A DNA stretch of 15,545 nucleotides from Minisyncoccota bacterium (GCA_031291905.1 JARLIC010000012.1:1-15545); one strand, 5' to 3'. Positions 6,615 through 13,286 are shown, counted from the first letter of the stretch. The notes: a model not told the origin generated them from the letters alone. Numbers and translations are program-made.

Positions 6615-7277
6615 TTACCGCACCGCGTCGGCGAATACCACCAACCTTTGGGTATACTCCAATTGGGATTGATTCCACGTGCCTTCGCACGTGACAAAAT
6701 TGAGGTGAGCGCCACCATCGGAGGACGTGAAGACGTCGGCAGTATCCGCGGCCGGATCGTAACTGCGGCTTTCGCGGACCATGAAGGTGGAGGTCGCCCC
6801 TCTGTCGTTCACCACATAGAACGTATCCCCCGCGACAAGCGCACCGAGGTCACCGAACACGCCCTTGATGGTCACCACGCTTTTGCGCACCTGCGCCACA
6901 TGCCCGATGACGATGGCCACACCCTTCTCCCCCGGAAGCGCGCTTCCCGTATACCATCCGACATCGAACACGTTGTTCGGCGTTTCCATGGTGCCGCTCG
7001 CCGTGAGGCCGTCATATTGAAAACCCGCATCGACGCCGAGCTTCGGGATCACGAGGCGCACGGGAAGCCCTGTGGCCGGCACGGAGGTGGTGGATATCGC
7101 GGAGAGCGTCGTCGTCGCAAATGTTTCCACGGAAAGCATCTGTGCGGCGACTTGCGTCGCCTGCGTTGCGGCCGTAAGCGCCTCCTGCCGCTGTGCGGTC
7201 GACAACATAACATTACCCTGCACCGACGCAAGGAGCGTTACCACCATCTGAAGCAATGCCGCGAGTGTTGAGGTCAT
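6615..7277 (-). CDS. sortase family transpeptidase
   Basis: The 220-residue product has an N-terminal hydrophobic helix (about 4-19), a helical Ala/Gln/Thr-rich linker to about 68, and a sortase domain from about 72 to 219. The domain opens with RLVIPKLGVDAGF and has GHV with the catalytic His126, VTCEG with the catalytic Cys197, and YTQRLVV with Arg211. These are the three residues of the sortase active site in the right order and spacing. The enzyme cuts a C-terminal sorting signal on secreted proteins and joins them to an acceptor outside the membrane. The FVTCEG context is different from the usual TLxTC and suggests one of the less studied classes. No LPxTG-like substrate is found in this window. 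I chose the start at 7277 because it begins the helix; the frame upstream is just open. Confidence 0.93.
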   Translation of the reverse strand: MTSTLAALLQMVVTLLASVQGNVMLSTAQRQEALTAATQATQVAAQMLSVETFATTTLSAISTTSVPATGLPVRLVIPKLGVDAGFQYDGLTASGTMETPNNVFDVGWYTGSALPGEKGVAIVIGHVAQVRKSVVTIKGVFGDLGALVAGDTFYVVNDRGATSTFMVRESRSYDPAADTADVFTSSDGGAHLNFVTCEGTWNQSQLEYTQRLVVFADAVR

Positions 7278-7285
7278 TCTACCTA

Positions 7286-7291
7286 TGTATA
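7286..7291 (-). promoter_or_regulatory. probable -10 of the sortase gene
   Basis: TATACA on the minus strand ends eight bases before the ATG at 7277, so the leader would be zero to two bases. A shifted TACTAT (7289-7294) is also possible. There is no good -35. Confidence 0.4.
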
Positions 7292-7320
7292 GTACCACGC
7301 CGTTCCATCGGGATTTATAT

Positions 7321-7348
7321 TTCACGATGCGACGAATTGCATTATACT
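7321..7348 (+). promoter_or_regulatory. promoter of the RsiV-like gene, leaderless
   Basis: TATACT (7343-7348) lies six bases before the ATG at 7355, and TTCACG (7321-7326), a 4-of-6 match to TTGACA, is 16 bases upstream. This promoter is back to back with that of the sortase gene. Confidence 0.7.
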
Positions 7349-7354
7349 GCCGGT

Positions 7355-8092
7355 ATGAAGAACGCCACCGGATCCAAGACCGCATTATTGATCGCGATCG
7401 CCGTATTGATCGTGGCAGGTGGTGCGTTGGCATACGGACTCCTCCACCGGCAGGGAGCGAATACGCCGACGTATATCATGAGGACCGGGAACAGGACGTC
7501 GACGCTTATGACCGCAAGCACTGATTATCCCGAAATTTCGGGACTGTCGGATAGAAAGATCCAAGATAAGGTGAATGAGGGAATACGAGAAGTTGCTGCC
7601 CTTCCCGCCGAACCCGATCGCCGGTCCGAATTCCAGAGCCGGGCGACGATCTCCGAAATGACGTCTCGATATCTCAGCATACTGTTCGACGTGTATGAAT
7701 ATACCGCGGGCGAAGCACACCCGAATCGCTACGGCGAAACACTCACCTACGACCTCGAGACCGGGAACGCACTCTTCTTGCGCGACTTTTTCAAGCCGGA
7801 CAGCGATTATCTCTCCGTGCTCTCGCAAAAAACCCGGAACGACCTTGCGGATCAAATGAAAATAGAGGAGACAAACGACATGCTCGATGCGGGCACCGCC
7901 CCCAACGAAAGCAATTTCTCCAGGTTCGTACTTACCGATAAGGGACTCCTCTTTTTCTTCGGCAACTATTCGGTGGCGTCCTATGCGGCGGGAGAATTCC
8001 AATCCTTGATCCCCTATGGCGACCTGAGCGATATCCTCGATCCGGAATTCGCGAGCCGGATCGGGACCTTTGCGCCCAGCCCTCTTTTGTAG
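7355..8092 (+). CDS. RsiV-like membrane protein with DUF4163 and DUF3298 domains
   Basis: The 245-residue product has a single transmembrane helix (about 9-30) followed by an extracellular part. The DUF4163 region starts at YPEISGLSDRKIQDKVNEGI and runs to the YETLTYDL-like strand (ETLTYDLETGNALFLRDFF); the DUF3298 region holds FVLTDKGLLFFFGNYSVASY and the IPYGDLSDIL ending, the usual 'PY..APYA.G...V.IPY.dL' pattern. In Bacillus RsiV the same domains bind lysozyme and control sigma V; in PdaC they sit beside a deacetylase domain. Here there is neither an anti-sigma domain nor a sigma gene next to it, so I infer only a wall- or lysozyme-related binding role. The ATG at 7355 is fixed by TATACT six bases before it. 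Confidence 0.85.
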   Translation: MKNATGSKTALLIAIAVLIVAGGALAYGLLHRQGANTPTYIMRTGNRTSTLMTASTDYPEISGLSDRKIQDKVNEGIREVAALPAEPDRRSEFQSRATISEMTSRYLSILFDVYEYTAGEAHPNRYGETLTYDLETGNALFLRDFFKPDSDYLSVLSQKTRNDLADQMKIEETNDMLDAGTAPNESNFSRFVLTDKGLLFFFGNYSVASYAAGEFQSLIPYGDLSDILDPEFASRIGTFAPSPLL

Positions 8093-8099
8093 TGGCTGC

Positions 8100-8127
8100 T
8101 TGAAAATCCCTCCGTTGCGCATAGAAT
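8100..8127 (+). promoter_or_regulatory. promoter of the gene at 8134, leaderless
   Basis: TTGAAA (8100-8105) and TAGAAT (8122-8127) are 16 bases apart, and the ATG starts after six more bases. The same hexamers with the same six-base spacing stand before thrS. Confidence 0.8.
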
Positions 8128-8133
8128 GGAGAT

Positions 8134-9006
8134 ATGTCGATGGATCGTTTTGGCGAACGGCGTGGCGGCTCCCCGGAGGAGCTGGAGTTTGCGGCGGTTT
8201 TGGAACGGGCCCACGAAAAGGCCTCGACGATGCTTGCCGCCAAGGCGGTGGATATGAACGCGTTCAGGAATATCTACGGCGACGCGGAGGTCCGGGGCGA
8301 CGAGGCGAAGGTCGCCGATTACGAACGCAAATTCGCCGCGGCGGACACGACCGAACAGAAGCGGCGCGACAAGAAGCTGGCAACCGTCGTGGAGGCCATC
8401 TTCTTCGATCAGGCCGGCCGCAACGGCTGGCTCGGCGCGGAGGCGCAGGTATTGCCCTCCAGTAAATATGACGATTACGTGAACGGTGTCGACTGCATCA
8501 CCGAATACAAAAAGGGAGGCGCGGCGGCCTATCTTGCCATGGCGATCGACGCCACGTGGAGCTCCCATCCCGGATGGAAATTCAACAGGATAAGAGAGGA
8601 CCTCGTGCGCGGCAAATTGGGGAATATAAAATATCTTGAAGCGGACGGAAAGCCTCAGCGGAAGCGGGAGGTCCCGAGAGTGGTGGTGGGAGCCTCGGAG
8701 CAGACGCTCCGCGAGGTCGTCGCATTCTGGACCGAGGGCAACGACGAGGCGCTGAAAGACCATCCGATACAGGTATTGTTCCTGCAGGAAATAGTCGACC
8801 AGCTCGAAGGCTTCAAAACGTTCTCTCAAAAGCGGAACCATACGAAAAACGTAGCCGTCTTCGATGAGTACCTCGCGATCCTGAAGCCGATCCTCGAGGA
8901 AAAGAAGCGTACGGTCGGCACGGCGGAACAGTTCGGGAACGATACCGTGCAAAGCGGGATCAAGGCGAGCCTCTTCGGGCTGAATTACGAACGGCCGGCG
9001 GCATAA
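8134..9006 (+). CDS. conserved-looking hypothetical protein, possible PD-(D/E)XK-like core
   Basis: The 290-residue product has no signal peptide or membrane helix and should be cytoplasmic. Residues 1-85 are helical and charged. The middle part has VVEAIFFDQAGRNGWLG, then SKYDDYVNGVDCITEY (Asp120 and Glu124) and LAMAIDATWS (Asp139). An acidic strand-turn-strand set of this kind is reminiscent of PD-(D/E)XK nucleases, but the spacing is not canonical and a catalytic lysine cannot be assigned, so this is only a suggestion. The last 90 residues are helical. The promoter is of the leaderless type. Two small genes follow after 11 and 7 bases, so it probably heads an operon. Confidence 0.8.
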   Translation: MSMDRFGERRGGSPEELEFAAVLERAHEKASTMLAAKAVDMNAFRNIYGDAEVRGDEAKVADYERKFAAADTTEQKRRDKKLATVVEAIFFDQAGRNGWLGAEAQVLPSSKYDDYVNGVDCITEYKKGGAAAYLAMAIDATWSSHPGWKFNRIREDLVRGKLGNIKYLEADGKPQRKREVPRVVVGASEQTLREVVAFWTEGNDEALKDHPIQVLFLQEIVDQLEGFKTFSQKRNHTKNVAVFDEYLAILKPILEEKKRTVGTAEQFGNDTVQSGIKASLFGLNYERPAA

Positions 9007-9017
9007 TTTTTAAACCC

Positions 9018-9239
9018 ATGTTCAATTACGAAGAACCCATATCCATCGACAGGGCAATGAAGGAGGGCGAACCGGAAGACCCCGTGATCACACTGTCGCG
9101 CCTGAAGGAGCGATTGAGGGACATCAATGATCGCATCGGGACGGATCACCCGACGCCGGACGACAATGCGGACATCGAACTGCTTACGCAAAAGATCGCC
9201 GAATTGGAAGAGATCGTGAGTTACAAAAAAGCCGCATAA
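9018..9239 (+). CDS. small acidic coiled-coil protein
   Basis: The 73-residue product is acidic and mostly helical; ITLSRLKERLRDINDRI and IELLTQKIAELEEIV have heptad-like spacing of Leu and Ile, and a Pro/Asp turn (HPTPDDNAD) separates them, so a helical hairpin is likely. There is no signal peptide. It begins 11 bases after the stop of the gene at 8134 and is probably translated from the same mRNA. No Shine-Dalgarno site is visible. The family is unknown; an adaptor or partner of one of the neighbours is possible. Confidence 0.7.
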   Translation: MFNYEEPISIDRAMKEGEPEDPVITLSRLKERLRDINDRIGTDHPTPDDNADIELLTQKIAELEEIVSYKKAA

Positions 9240-9246
9240 CATTTCC

Positions 9247-9483
9247 ATGAATAAAGGAGCGAACGAAAGGAGCGCCGTATGGCGGTTTCTGCGATATATC
9301 ACCAACAACGAAGAGAAATCCCGCCACGAGGAGATCTTCGATATGATCTTCTGGATCATTGAGACGATCGCACTCGTCCTCGGTATTTGGATCCTTTATA
9401 CGAGGAACGTCGTGGAGTGGATGCCCTTCCTTGTCATCGAATACTGCTGGGCAATGGACAACCTGCGGCACAACCGGCCGTGA
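9247..9483 (+). CDS. small membrane protein of unknown function
   Basis: The 78-residue product has a basic N-terminal region (WRFLRYITNNEEKSRHEE) and a hydrophobic stretch IFDMIFWIIETIALVLGIWI forming one transmembrane helix, with a second, less hydrophobic segment (VEWMPFLVIEYCWAMD) that could be re-entrant or a second helix. It starts 7 bases after the previous stop, without a Shine-Dalgarno site. I do not recognise the family. Its position at the end of the 8134-9483 group suggests co-expression with the coiled-coil protein. Confidence 0.7.
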   Translation: MNKGANERSAVWRFLRYITNNEEKSRHEEIFDMIFWIIETIALVLGIWILYTRNVVEWMPFLVIEYCWAMDNLRHNRP

Positions 9484-9509
9484 CCGGCGGGCCGTTTGAC
9501 GGATAAAAT
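9480..9509 (+). promoter_or_regulatory. possible promoter of the gene at 9560
   Basis: GTGACC (9480-9485) and TAAAAT (9504-9509) are 18 bases apart. The predicted start is near 9515-9517, exactly at the first base of the 5' hairpin. A nearby TTGACG (9496-9501) has no good -10 partner. Confidence 0.45.
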
Positions 9510-9513
9510 GAAA

Positions 9514-9561
9514 ATTGATACCCTTTCCGCAGAAAGAACGGAAGGATCCGAGGGTATCAAT
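9514..9561 (+). promoter_or_regulatory. 5' hairpin that includes the start codon
   Basis: TTGATACCCT (9515-9524) is the exact complement of AGGGTATCAA (9551-9560), and A9514 also pairs with T9561. An inner TTCCG/CGGAA stem (9525-9529 and 9539-9543) stacks inside with a CAGAAAGAA loop. The ATG at 9560 begins in the outer stem, so translation could be blocked when it is folded. Confidence 0.6.
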
Positions 9562-9889
9562 GGACAACGACGCGCAGGAACGGAAGATCTTCATCTGGAT
9601 CGACGAAGTGGAGAAGCTTCATGTCTCCCTCTCCCATCAATCGAAAGAGGAATTGCGCAAGGCTTTCGATTGGAGCCCCGACGAACGGCTGCTCTTCGAG
9701 CTGCCGTTCAAGCTCGAAGGGGCGGAGGGACTTGCGGGAGAAGCTCCGCGCAACTATTACGGAGCCATCGAGGGGCTCCTCAAACTGCAGGGAATCGCGT
9801 CGACGCTCGAGATACTCCTCGCGCAAATGGTACAGGCGGGCGTCGACATCGCCAGATATCTTCCGGTGAACAACCGGACGATCCACTAG
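9560..9889 (+). CDS. hypothetical helical protein
   Basis: From the ATG at 9560 the product is 109 residues, starting MDNDAQERKIF. It is helical with acidic patches, without signal peptide or membrane helix; LLFELPFKLEG and GAIEGLLKLQGIASTLEILL are its most regular helices. I do not recognise the family. A TTG start at 9515 would add 15 residues, but that part of the sequence forms the hairpin and the extra residues look unlike protein, so I prefer 9560. A strong terminator follows at 9919, so this is an independent or last unit of the cluster. Confidence 0.65.
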   Translation: MDNDAQERKIFIWIDEVEKLHVSLSHQSKEELRKAFDWSPDERLLFELPFKLEGAEGLAGEAPRNYYGAIEGLLKLQGIASTLEILLAQMVQAGVDIARYLPVNNRTIH

Positions 9890-9918
9890 CGGAACCTTCA
9901 ATGCACGACATGTTTCCC

Positions 9919-9954
9919 GGCGTTACCGAGCAATTCGGTAACGCCTTTTATTTT
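9919..9954 (+). terminator. intrinsic terminator after the gene at 9560
   Basis: The perfect 11-bp stem GGCGTTACCGA/TCGGTAACGCC with the loop GCAAT is followed by TTTTATTTT. Confidence 0.95.
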
Positions 9955-9960
9955 GATCCC

Positions 9961-9990
9961 TTGACCGCCCGGCGCGATATGACGTATAAC
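9961..9990 (+). promoter_or_regulatory. promoter of the duplicated DnaA-C gene
   Basis: TTGACC (9961-9966) and TATAAC (9985-9990) are 18 bases apart. The predicted start near 9997 gives a leader of about 40 bases that holds AAGGAG (10024-10029) seven bases before the ATG at 10037. Confidence 0.7.
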
Positions 9991-10036
9991 AGCAATGCAG
10001 TTCATTGAAAATTCCCATTCGGAAAGGAGCGGCCCA

Positions 10037-10828
10037 ATGACCGATCATGACCACGGCACAAGGCGGTGTAAGTTATGCGGTGCCGTCCTCTCGCAATACA
10101 ACAAAGGCAACGTTTGCACCCATCACACACAGGCGGCATTTCCCGTCACTTACAAGGAACCACAAATGAAGGCCGGGCTGAAGGAGGCCTTCAAGGAGGG
10201 TCTTCCCGGCTTCCGGGCAACGCGGATCGTGAATGCGACCGGATCGGTCTTCGCCGTCGATCCCCGGGGCATACGCTCGGGGCTGGTAAGCAAAAACGCC
10301 ATAGTCGCCCGGCAAGTGGCAACCTATCTGATCAGGGAGGACGTCGGACAATCGTTCCCTTGGATAGGAAGATTCCTTGGCAGGCACCACTCGACGGTCA
10401 TACATTGCTGCGAGGTGATGGAACGCGCCATCAAGACCGATGAGGCTCTTGCGGAGAAGATCGAGGCCGTCCGGCATCTTTATCCGGACATGCCCGGGGA
10501 TACGCTGTTGACGCTTGGGCGGCTGCGGATCTCCACAGCCAGGGTGCTCGACACGGTCGCAAGCCTGTTCGATATCCGGCCGGAAATGATCCTCAAAAAA
10601 TGGAACTCCCATCTCGTCGTACTCCCGAGACAGATCGCAACCTATCTCCTTCATGAGACCACCGAACGGTCGCTTCCGGAGATAGCGCGCATCTTCAGGC
10701 AGAACCATACGACCTGCCTCTATGGCTATCGGAAGATCAAAAACGCCATGGAAGGAGACGAAAAGCTCCGGGACATCGTTCTGAGAGCGCAGACCCTCTG
10801 CCTTCAGGACAACGGATCCGAAGAATAA
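10037..10828 (+). CDS. zinc-knuckle protein with two DnaA domain-IV-like modules
   Basis: The 263-residue product starts with a small zinc site (Cys11, Cys14, Cys27, His30). Two tandem modules then follow, each like the DNA-binding domain IV of DnaA: residues 61-148 with IVARQVATYLIRE, WIGRFLGRHHSTVIHC, and residues 168-255 with LPRQIATYLLHE, EIARIFRQNHTTCLYGYRKI. These match the family's 'aRqiamYL' helix and 'G..fggRdHsTV' helix-turn-helix signature. There is no AAA+ ATPase domain, so it cannot be the replication initiator. I infer a sequence-specific DNA-binding protein that may see paired 9-base sites like DnaA boxes. Asp of the DHSTV motif is His in the first module and Asn in the second, so specificity may differ. 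A TTG/ATG-like start at 9995 was rejected because it falls at the predicted transcript start. Confidence 0.85.
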   Translation: MTDHDHGTRRCKLCGAVLSQYNKGNVCTHHTQAAFPVTYKEPQMKAGLKEAFKEGLPGFRATRIVNATGSVFAVDPRGIRSGLVSKNAIVARQVATYLIREDVGQSFPWIGRFLGRHHSTVIHCCEVMERAIKTDEALAEKIEAVRHLYPDMPGDTLLTLGRLRISTARVLDTVASLFDIRPEMILKKWNSHLVVLPRQIATYLLHETTERSLPEIARIFRQNHTTCLYGYRKIKNAMEGDEKLRDIVLRAQTLCLQDNGSEE

Positions 10829-10857
10829 GGGTCCGCGTGCCACGGCTCGCATCATAC

Positions 10858-10889
10858 AGACCACATGGGTTCGCCCGGTGGTCTTTTTT
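10858..10889 (+). terminator. intrinsic terminator of the duplicated DnaA-C gene
   Basis: AGACCAC pairs with GTGGTCT, the inner TGGG/CCCG stem is closed by a TTCG loop, with one bulged A, and six T follow (10884-10889). Confidence 0.93.
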
Positions 10890-10901
10890 ATCGGTTTCTG
10901 C

Positions 10902-10912
10902 TATGCTATAAG
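10902..10912 (+). promoter_or_regulatory. possible -10 region of the small basic protein gene
   Basis: Two overlapping hexamers, TATGCT (10902-10907) and TATAAG (10907-10912), precede a short AT-rich leader of about 25-30 bases. No clear -35 or Shine-Dalgarno site is seen. Confidence 0.4.
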
Positions 10913-10943
10913 CAATAAATTAAGCGTTCAGACATCAAATTTC

Positions 10944-11060
10944 ATGGCAAAAAGAAACTCGGGGCTGAAGCGGCAGGTATCGCATTCCCACAAGACCAAG
11001 AAGCGTCTTGAAGCGAAGAAGGTCATGCTCGCCGCCAAAGCAAGCAAACGGCGCAAATAG
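10944..11060 (+). CDS. 38-residue highly basic protein
   Basis: MAKRNSGLKRQ begins a 38-residue protein in which 15 residues are Lys or Arg and only one is acidic, with the tail AKASKRRK. It has the size and charge of the smallest ribosomal proteins such as bL34 but not their motifs. I do not recognise it; RNA or ribosome binding is a fair guess. The frame is open upstream to a GTG at 10878, but that codon lies inside the terminator hairpin, so 10944 is the start. The gene stands between a strong terminator and the leaderless promoter of the next gene, and so is an independent short transcript. Confidence 0.7.
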   Translation: MAKRNSGLKRQVSHSHKTKKRLEAKKVMLAAKASKRRK

Positions 11061-11084
11061 GAAGCCTCCACCCGCCAAAACGGG

Positions 11085-11090
11085 TATAAT
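11085..11090 (+). promoter_or_regulatory. -10 element of the C39-like peptidase gene, leaderless
   Basis: A perfect TATAAT is followed by six bases and the ATG at 11097. A short inverted repeat ACCCG/CGGGT (11070-11074 and 11081-11085) abuts the -10 and might be an operator or the end of the preceding transcript. There is no clear -35. Confidence 0.7.
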
Positions 11091-11096
11091 GTTCTT

Positions 11097-12371
11097 ATGA
11101 AGAAGATATTCGTCATCGCCTGCGCGGCGGCTTTCGTCGGCGCACTCATATCGGCTGCCGCCACCCTCGGCGGCAGGATCCCCTCCGCCTCCGCAGCGGA
11201 TACGGCCGTGGCGTCTTCGACGAGCTCCCTTCAGGCACAGATCGACGCGAACAACGCGCAGATCGACACGCTCAACAAACAGATCGCGACCTACCAGGCC
11301 GAACTCCAGCAGGTCGGCGCCGACAAGAAGACCCTTCAGGCGGCCATCAACGCGCTCGACCTCCAGCGCAACAAGATACAGGCGCAGGTCACCACCACCC
11401 AGCACCAGATCACCATCACCCAGCTCCAGATACAGCAGCTCGGTGGACAGATCACGGACACCCAACAGACGATCGCCACGGAACAGGCGGCGCTCGGCGC
11501 GGAGTTTCGCAGCCTGCAGAAGGCCGACGACCAGCCGATCTTCATGCGGGTGCTCGCATCGGGGAGCATCGTCCAGGCATGGAGCGACGTCAACGCGACC
11601 CTGCAGGCGCAGGATGCCATAAACAGTAAAATGCTGCTGCTCCAGCAACAGGAGGGCGAGCTTGCCGACTCGAAGGCGGCTTCACAGCAGAAGCAGCAGA
11701 CCCTCACCGCCCAACAGCAGTCGCTTGCGGCCCAACAGCAGTCGCTCACCGCGACCGTGCAATCGAAGAGCCAGCTTCTTGCCGAAACAAAGTCTCAGGA
11801 GGCGGCCTACCAGAAACTGCTCGCCGCCGCGCAGGCGGAGCTCGCAAGCTTCTCCACCTTCGCGCAGAACGCCGGCGGCTCCAAGCTTCTTTCAAATCAG
11901 ACCGTCTGCGACTCGTGGGGCTGCTATTACAACCAGCGCGACGCACTCTGGGGCAACCTTGCGCTGAACGGCACACAATACAAACTCGCGAGTGACGGCT
12001 GCCTCGTCTCCGCCGTGGCCATGGTGATCACGCATTACGGATACCGCGACGTGACGCCGGTCACCATCAACTCGAATCCGAACAACTTCGCCGTGTACTA
12101 TCCCGCGTATCTCATGTACACCGTGAGTTTCGACGGCACGACCGCCACCCGGAAGACGGCCGCCATCGACGCGACGCTCGCCACCGGCAATCCGGTGATC
12201 GTCGGCATCAAGGCCTATGGCGGCACGCATTACGTCGTCCTTGTAAGCGGCTCGAAGGGCAATTACCTTATGCGCGATCCGTACATTGCGAACGCAAAGG
12301 ATGTCAGCTTCACCGCAAGTTATTCCATAAAGAACATCTTCGCGATCTCGAAGGTCACAATCGGAAGCTGA
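11097..12371 (+). CDS. secreted coiled-coil protein with C39-like peptidase domain
   Basis: The 424-residue product has a signal peptide (about 1-34, ending ASA-A). Residues 42-145 and 168-255 are long Gln/Ala-rich coiled coils of the EnvC/PcsB type, interrupted by FMRVLASGSIVQAW, the usual break in such proteins. The C-terminal domain (about 270-424) fits the C39-like family: Gln280 in NQRDALWGN, Cys302 in the GCLVSAVAMV helix, His378 in GTHYVVLVSG and Asp394 in RDPY, giving the full cysteine-peptidase set. I infer an exported enzyme acting on peptidoglycan peptides or surface proteins, controlled by the coiled coil as in cell-division hydrolases. EnvC and PcsB carry other catalytic or degenerate domains, so the combination with C39 is notable. 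It converges with the DUF5666-like gene. Confidence 0.9.
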   Translation: MKKIFVIACAAAFVGALISAAATLGGRIPSASAADTAVASSTSSLQAQIDANNAQIDTLNKQIATYQAELQQVGADKKTLQAAINALDLQRNKIQAQVTTTQHQITITQLQIQQLGGQITDTQQTIATEQAALGAEFRSLQKADDQPIFMRVLASGSIVQAWSDVNATLQAQDAINSKMLLLQQQEGELADSKAASQQKQQTLTAQQQSLAAQQQSLTATVQSKSQLLAETKSQEAAYQKLLAAAQAELASFSTFAQNAGGSKLLSNQTVCDSWGCYYNQRDALWGNLALNGTQYKLASDGCLVSAVAMVITHYGYRDVTPVTINSNPNNFAVYYPAYLMYTVSFDGTTATRKTAAIDATLATGNPVIVGIKAYGGTHYVVLVSGSKGNYLMRDPYIANAKDVSFTASYSIKNIFAISKVTIGS

Positions 12372-12394
12372 CGTATTCCTTTGCACGCGACAAA

Positions 12395-12423
12395 AAAAAC
12401 AGCGGCCTCACGCCGCTGTTTTT
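12395..12423. terminator. bidirectional terminator between convergent genes
   Basis: AAAAACAGCGGC and GCCGCTGTTTTT are a perfect 12-bp inverted repeat around CTCAC. T-runs on both strands let it serve the C39-like gene (+) and the DUF5666-like gene (-). Confidence 0.93.
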
Positions 12424-12452
12424 GTTCTCCCGTTCCCCTTTTTATCGATCGG

Positions 12453-13286
12453 CTAGAATCCGAAGAGATGGGAGAAGAACCCGCCGATCGCACCGAAGAA
12501 TCCGCCAAAGCCGCCATGGGATGCGGGCTTATCGCTCTCCGTCGACGAAGAGTTCTTGTCCTTGGCACCCTGATCGATGACCGATGCTGCGGTCACGGAA
12601 GTATTATTGACCGTTCCCTGCACGACCACACTGTCGCCGACCGCGAGATTCGCGATGGTCGAGGTCGCGCCACCTTTCACAATGGTCGCCTTCGATGCAT
12701 CGACCGAATAAGTGATATTGCTGGCGTTCGTCACGGTGAGCGCCGTGCCGCTGATCGCGGTGATATTGCCGCCGATGACCGGCTCACCGTTGCCCTGGAT
12801 CAAAGACGTCGACGTCGGAAACGTCGAGCTTGCGTCGCGGCCAGAATCTTTGCCCGAGCCCTTGCCGGCCGCCATGCCATCGCGGATGATGGTGGCGGTG
12901 ACGTTCGTCCCGACCACGGTTCCCTCGACCATCACCGTATCGCCCGTTGCGATACCGGAGATCGTCGATGTTGCGCCATTCTTATAGACCGTCGCCGCCG
13001 ACGCATTCACCGTATAGACGGTGGTGGTCGCCGTGCCCATACGGGCCTTGGTGCTCGTACCGTTCGCCCACTCCCCCCTCATCGATCTGCTCGTCACGGT
13101 GAGCGTGGTGCCGTTCACCGCACTCACGGTCCCCGATACGCCCGGTACCATGTCGGCACGCATGCCACCCTCGTTACCTCCTTTCATCATTGTGGAAGGA
13201 CCCTGCGCGAACACCGGTACGGCGATCGCCAGGCTCGCGACGATGCCCGCCACCGCCATCCACGGGAGATATCCTGATTTCTTCAT
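12453..13286 (-). CDS. secreted protein with two DUF5666-like repeats and a Gly/Phe tail
   Basis: The 277-residue product has a signal peptide (about 1-27, ending VFA-Q). Two similar beta units follow, residues 48-136 and 170-238. Both share the order 'G.V.A..GT.LTV', YTVNASAATV or YSVDASKATI, GATSTI, GD.V.V.GTV and a final V.A..I.D, as in DUF5666 proteins, which look like small OB-like beta barrels. A Gly/Ser/Lys/Asp spacer separates them. The tail HGGFGGFFGAIGGFFSHLF is rich in Gly and Phe and ends in Phe; it may insert in the membrane or bind a partner. The function is unknown; extracellular. The promoter has TATAAT at 13365-13370 and a leader of about 72 bases, A-rich without a Shine-Dalgarno site. 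Confidence 0.85.
   Translation of the reverse strand: MKKSGYLPWMAVAGIVASLAIAVPVFAQGPSTMMKGGNEGGMRADMVPGVSGTVSAVNGTTLTVTSRSMRGEWANGTSTKARMGTATTTVYTVNASAATVYKNGATSTISGIATGDTVMVEGTVVGTNVTATIIRDGMAAGKGSGKDSGRDASSTFPTSTSLIQGNGEPVIGGNITAISGTALTVTNASNITYSVDASKATIVKGGATSTIANLAVGDSVVVQGTVNNTSVTAASVIDQGAKDKNSSSTESDKPASHGGFGGFFGAIGGFFSHLFGF

Noticed and set aside
9995..10036. Upstream start for the DnaA-C protein
   Set aside because: It falls at the predicted transcription start, and the ATG at 10037 has AAGGAG seven bases before it.
10878..10943. GTG start extending the basic protein by 22 residues
   Set aside because: It would begin within the terminator hairpin of the preceding gene, upstream of the -10 candidates.
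12381..13277. 298-codon plus-strand frame opposite the DUF5666-like gene
   Set aside because: Arg/His-rich composition, no motifs, while the minus strand encodes a signal peptide and two similar repeats.
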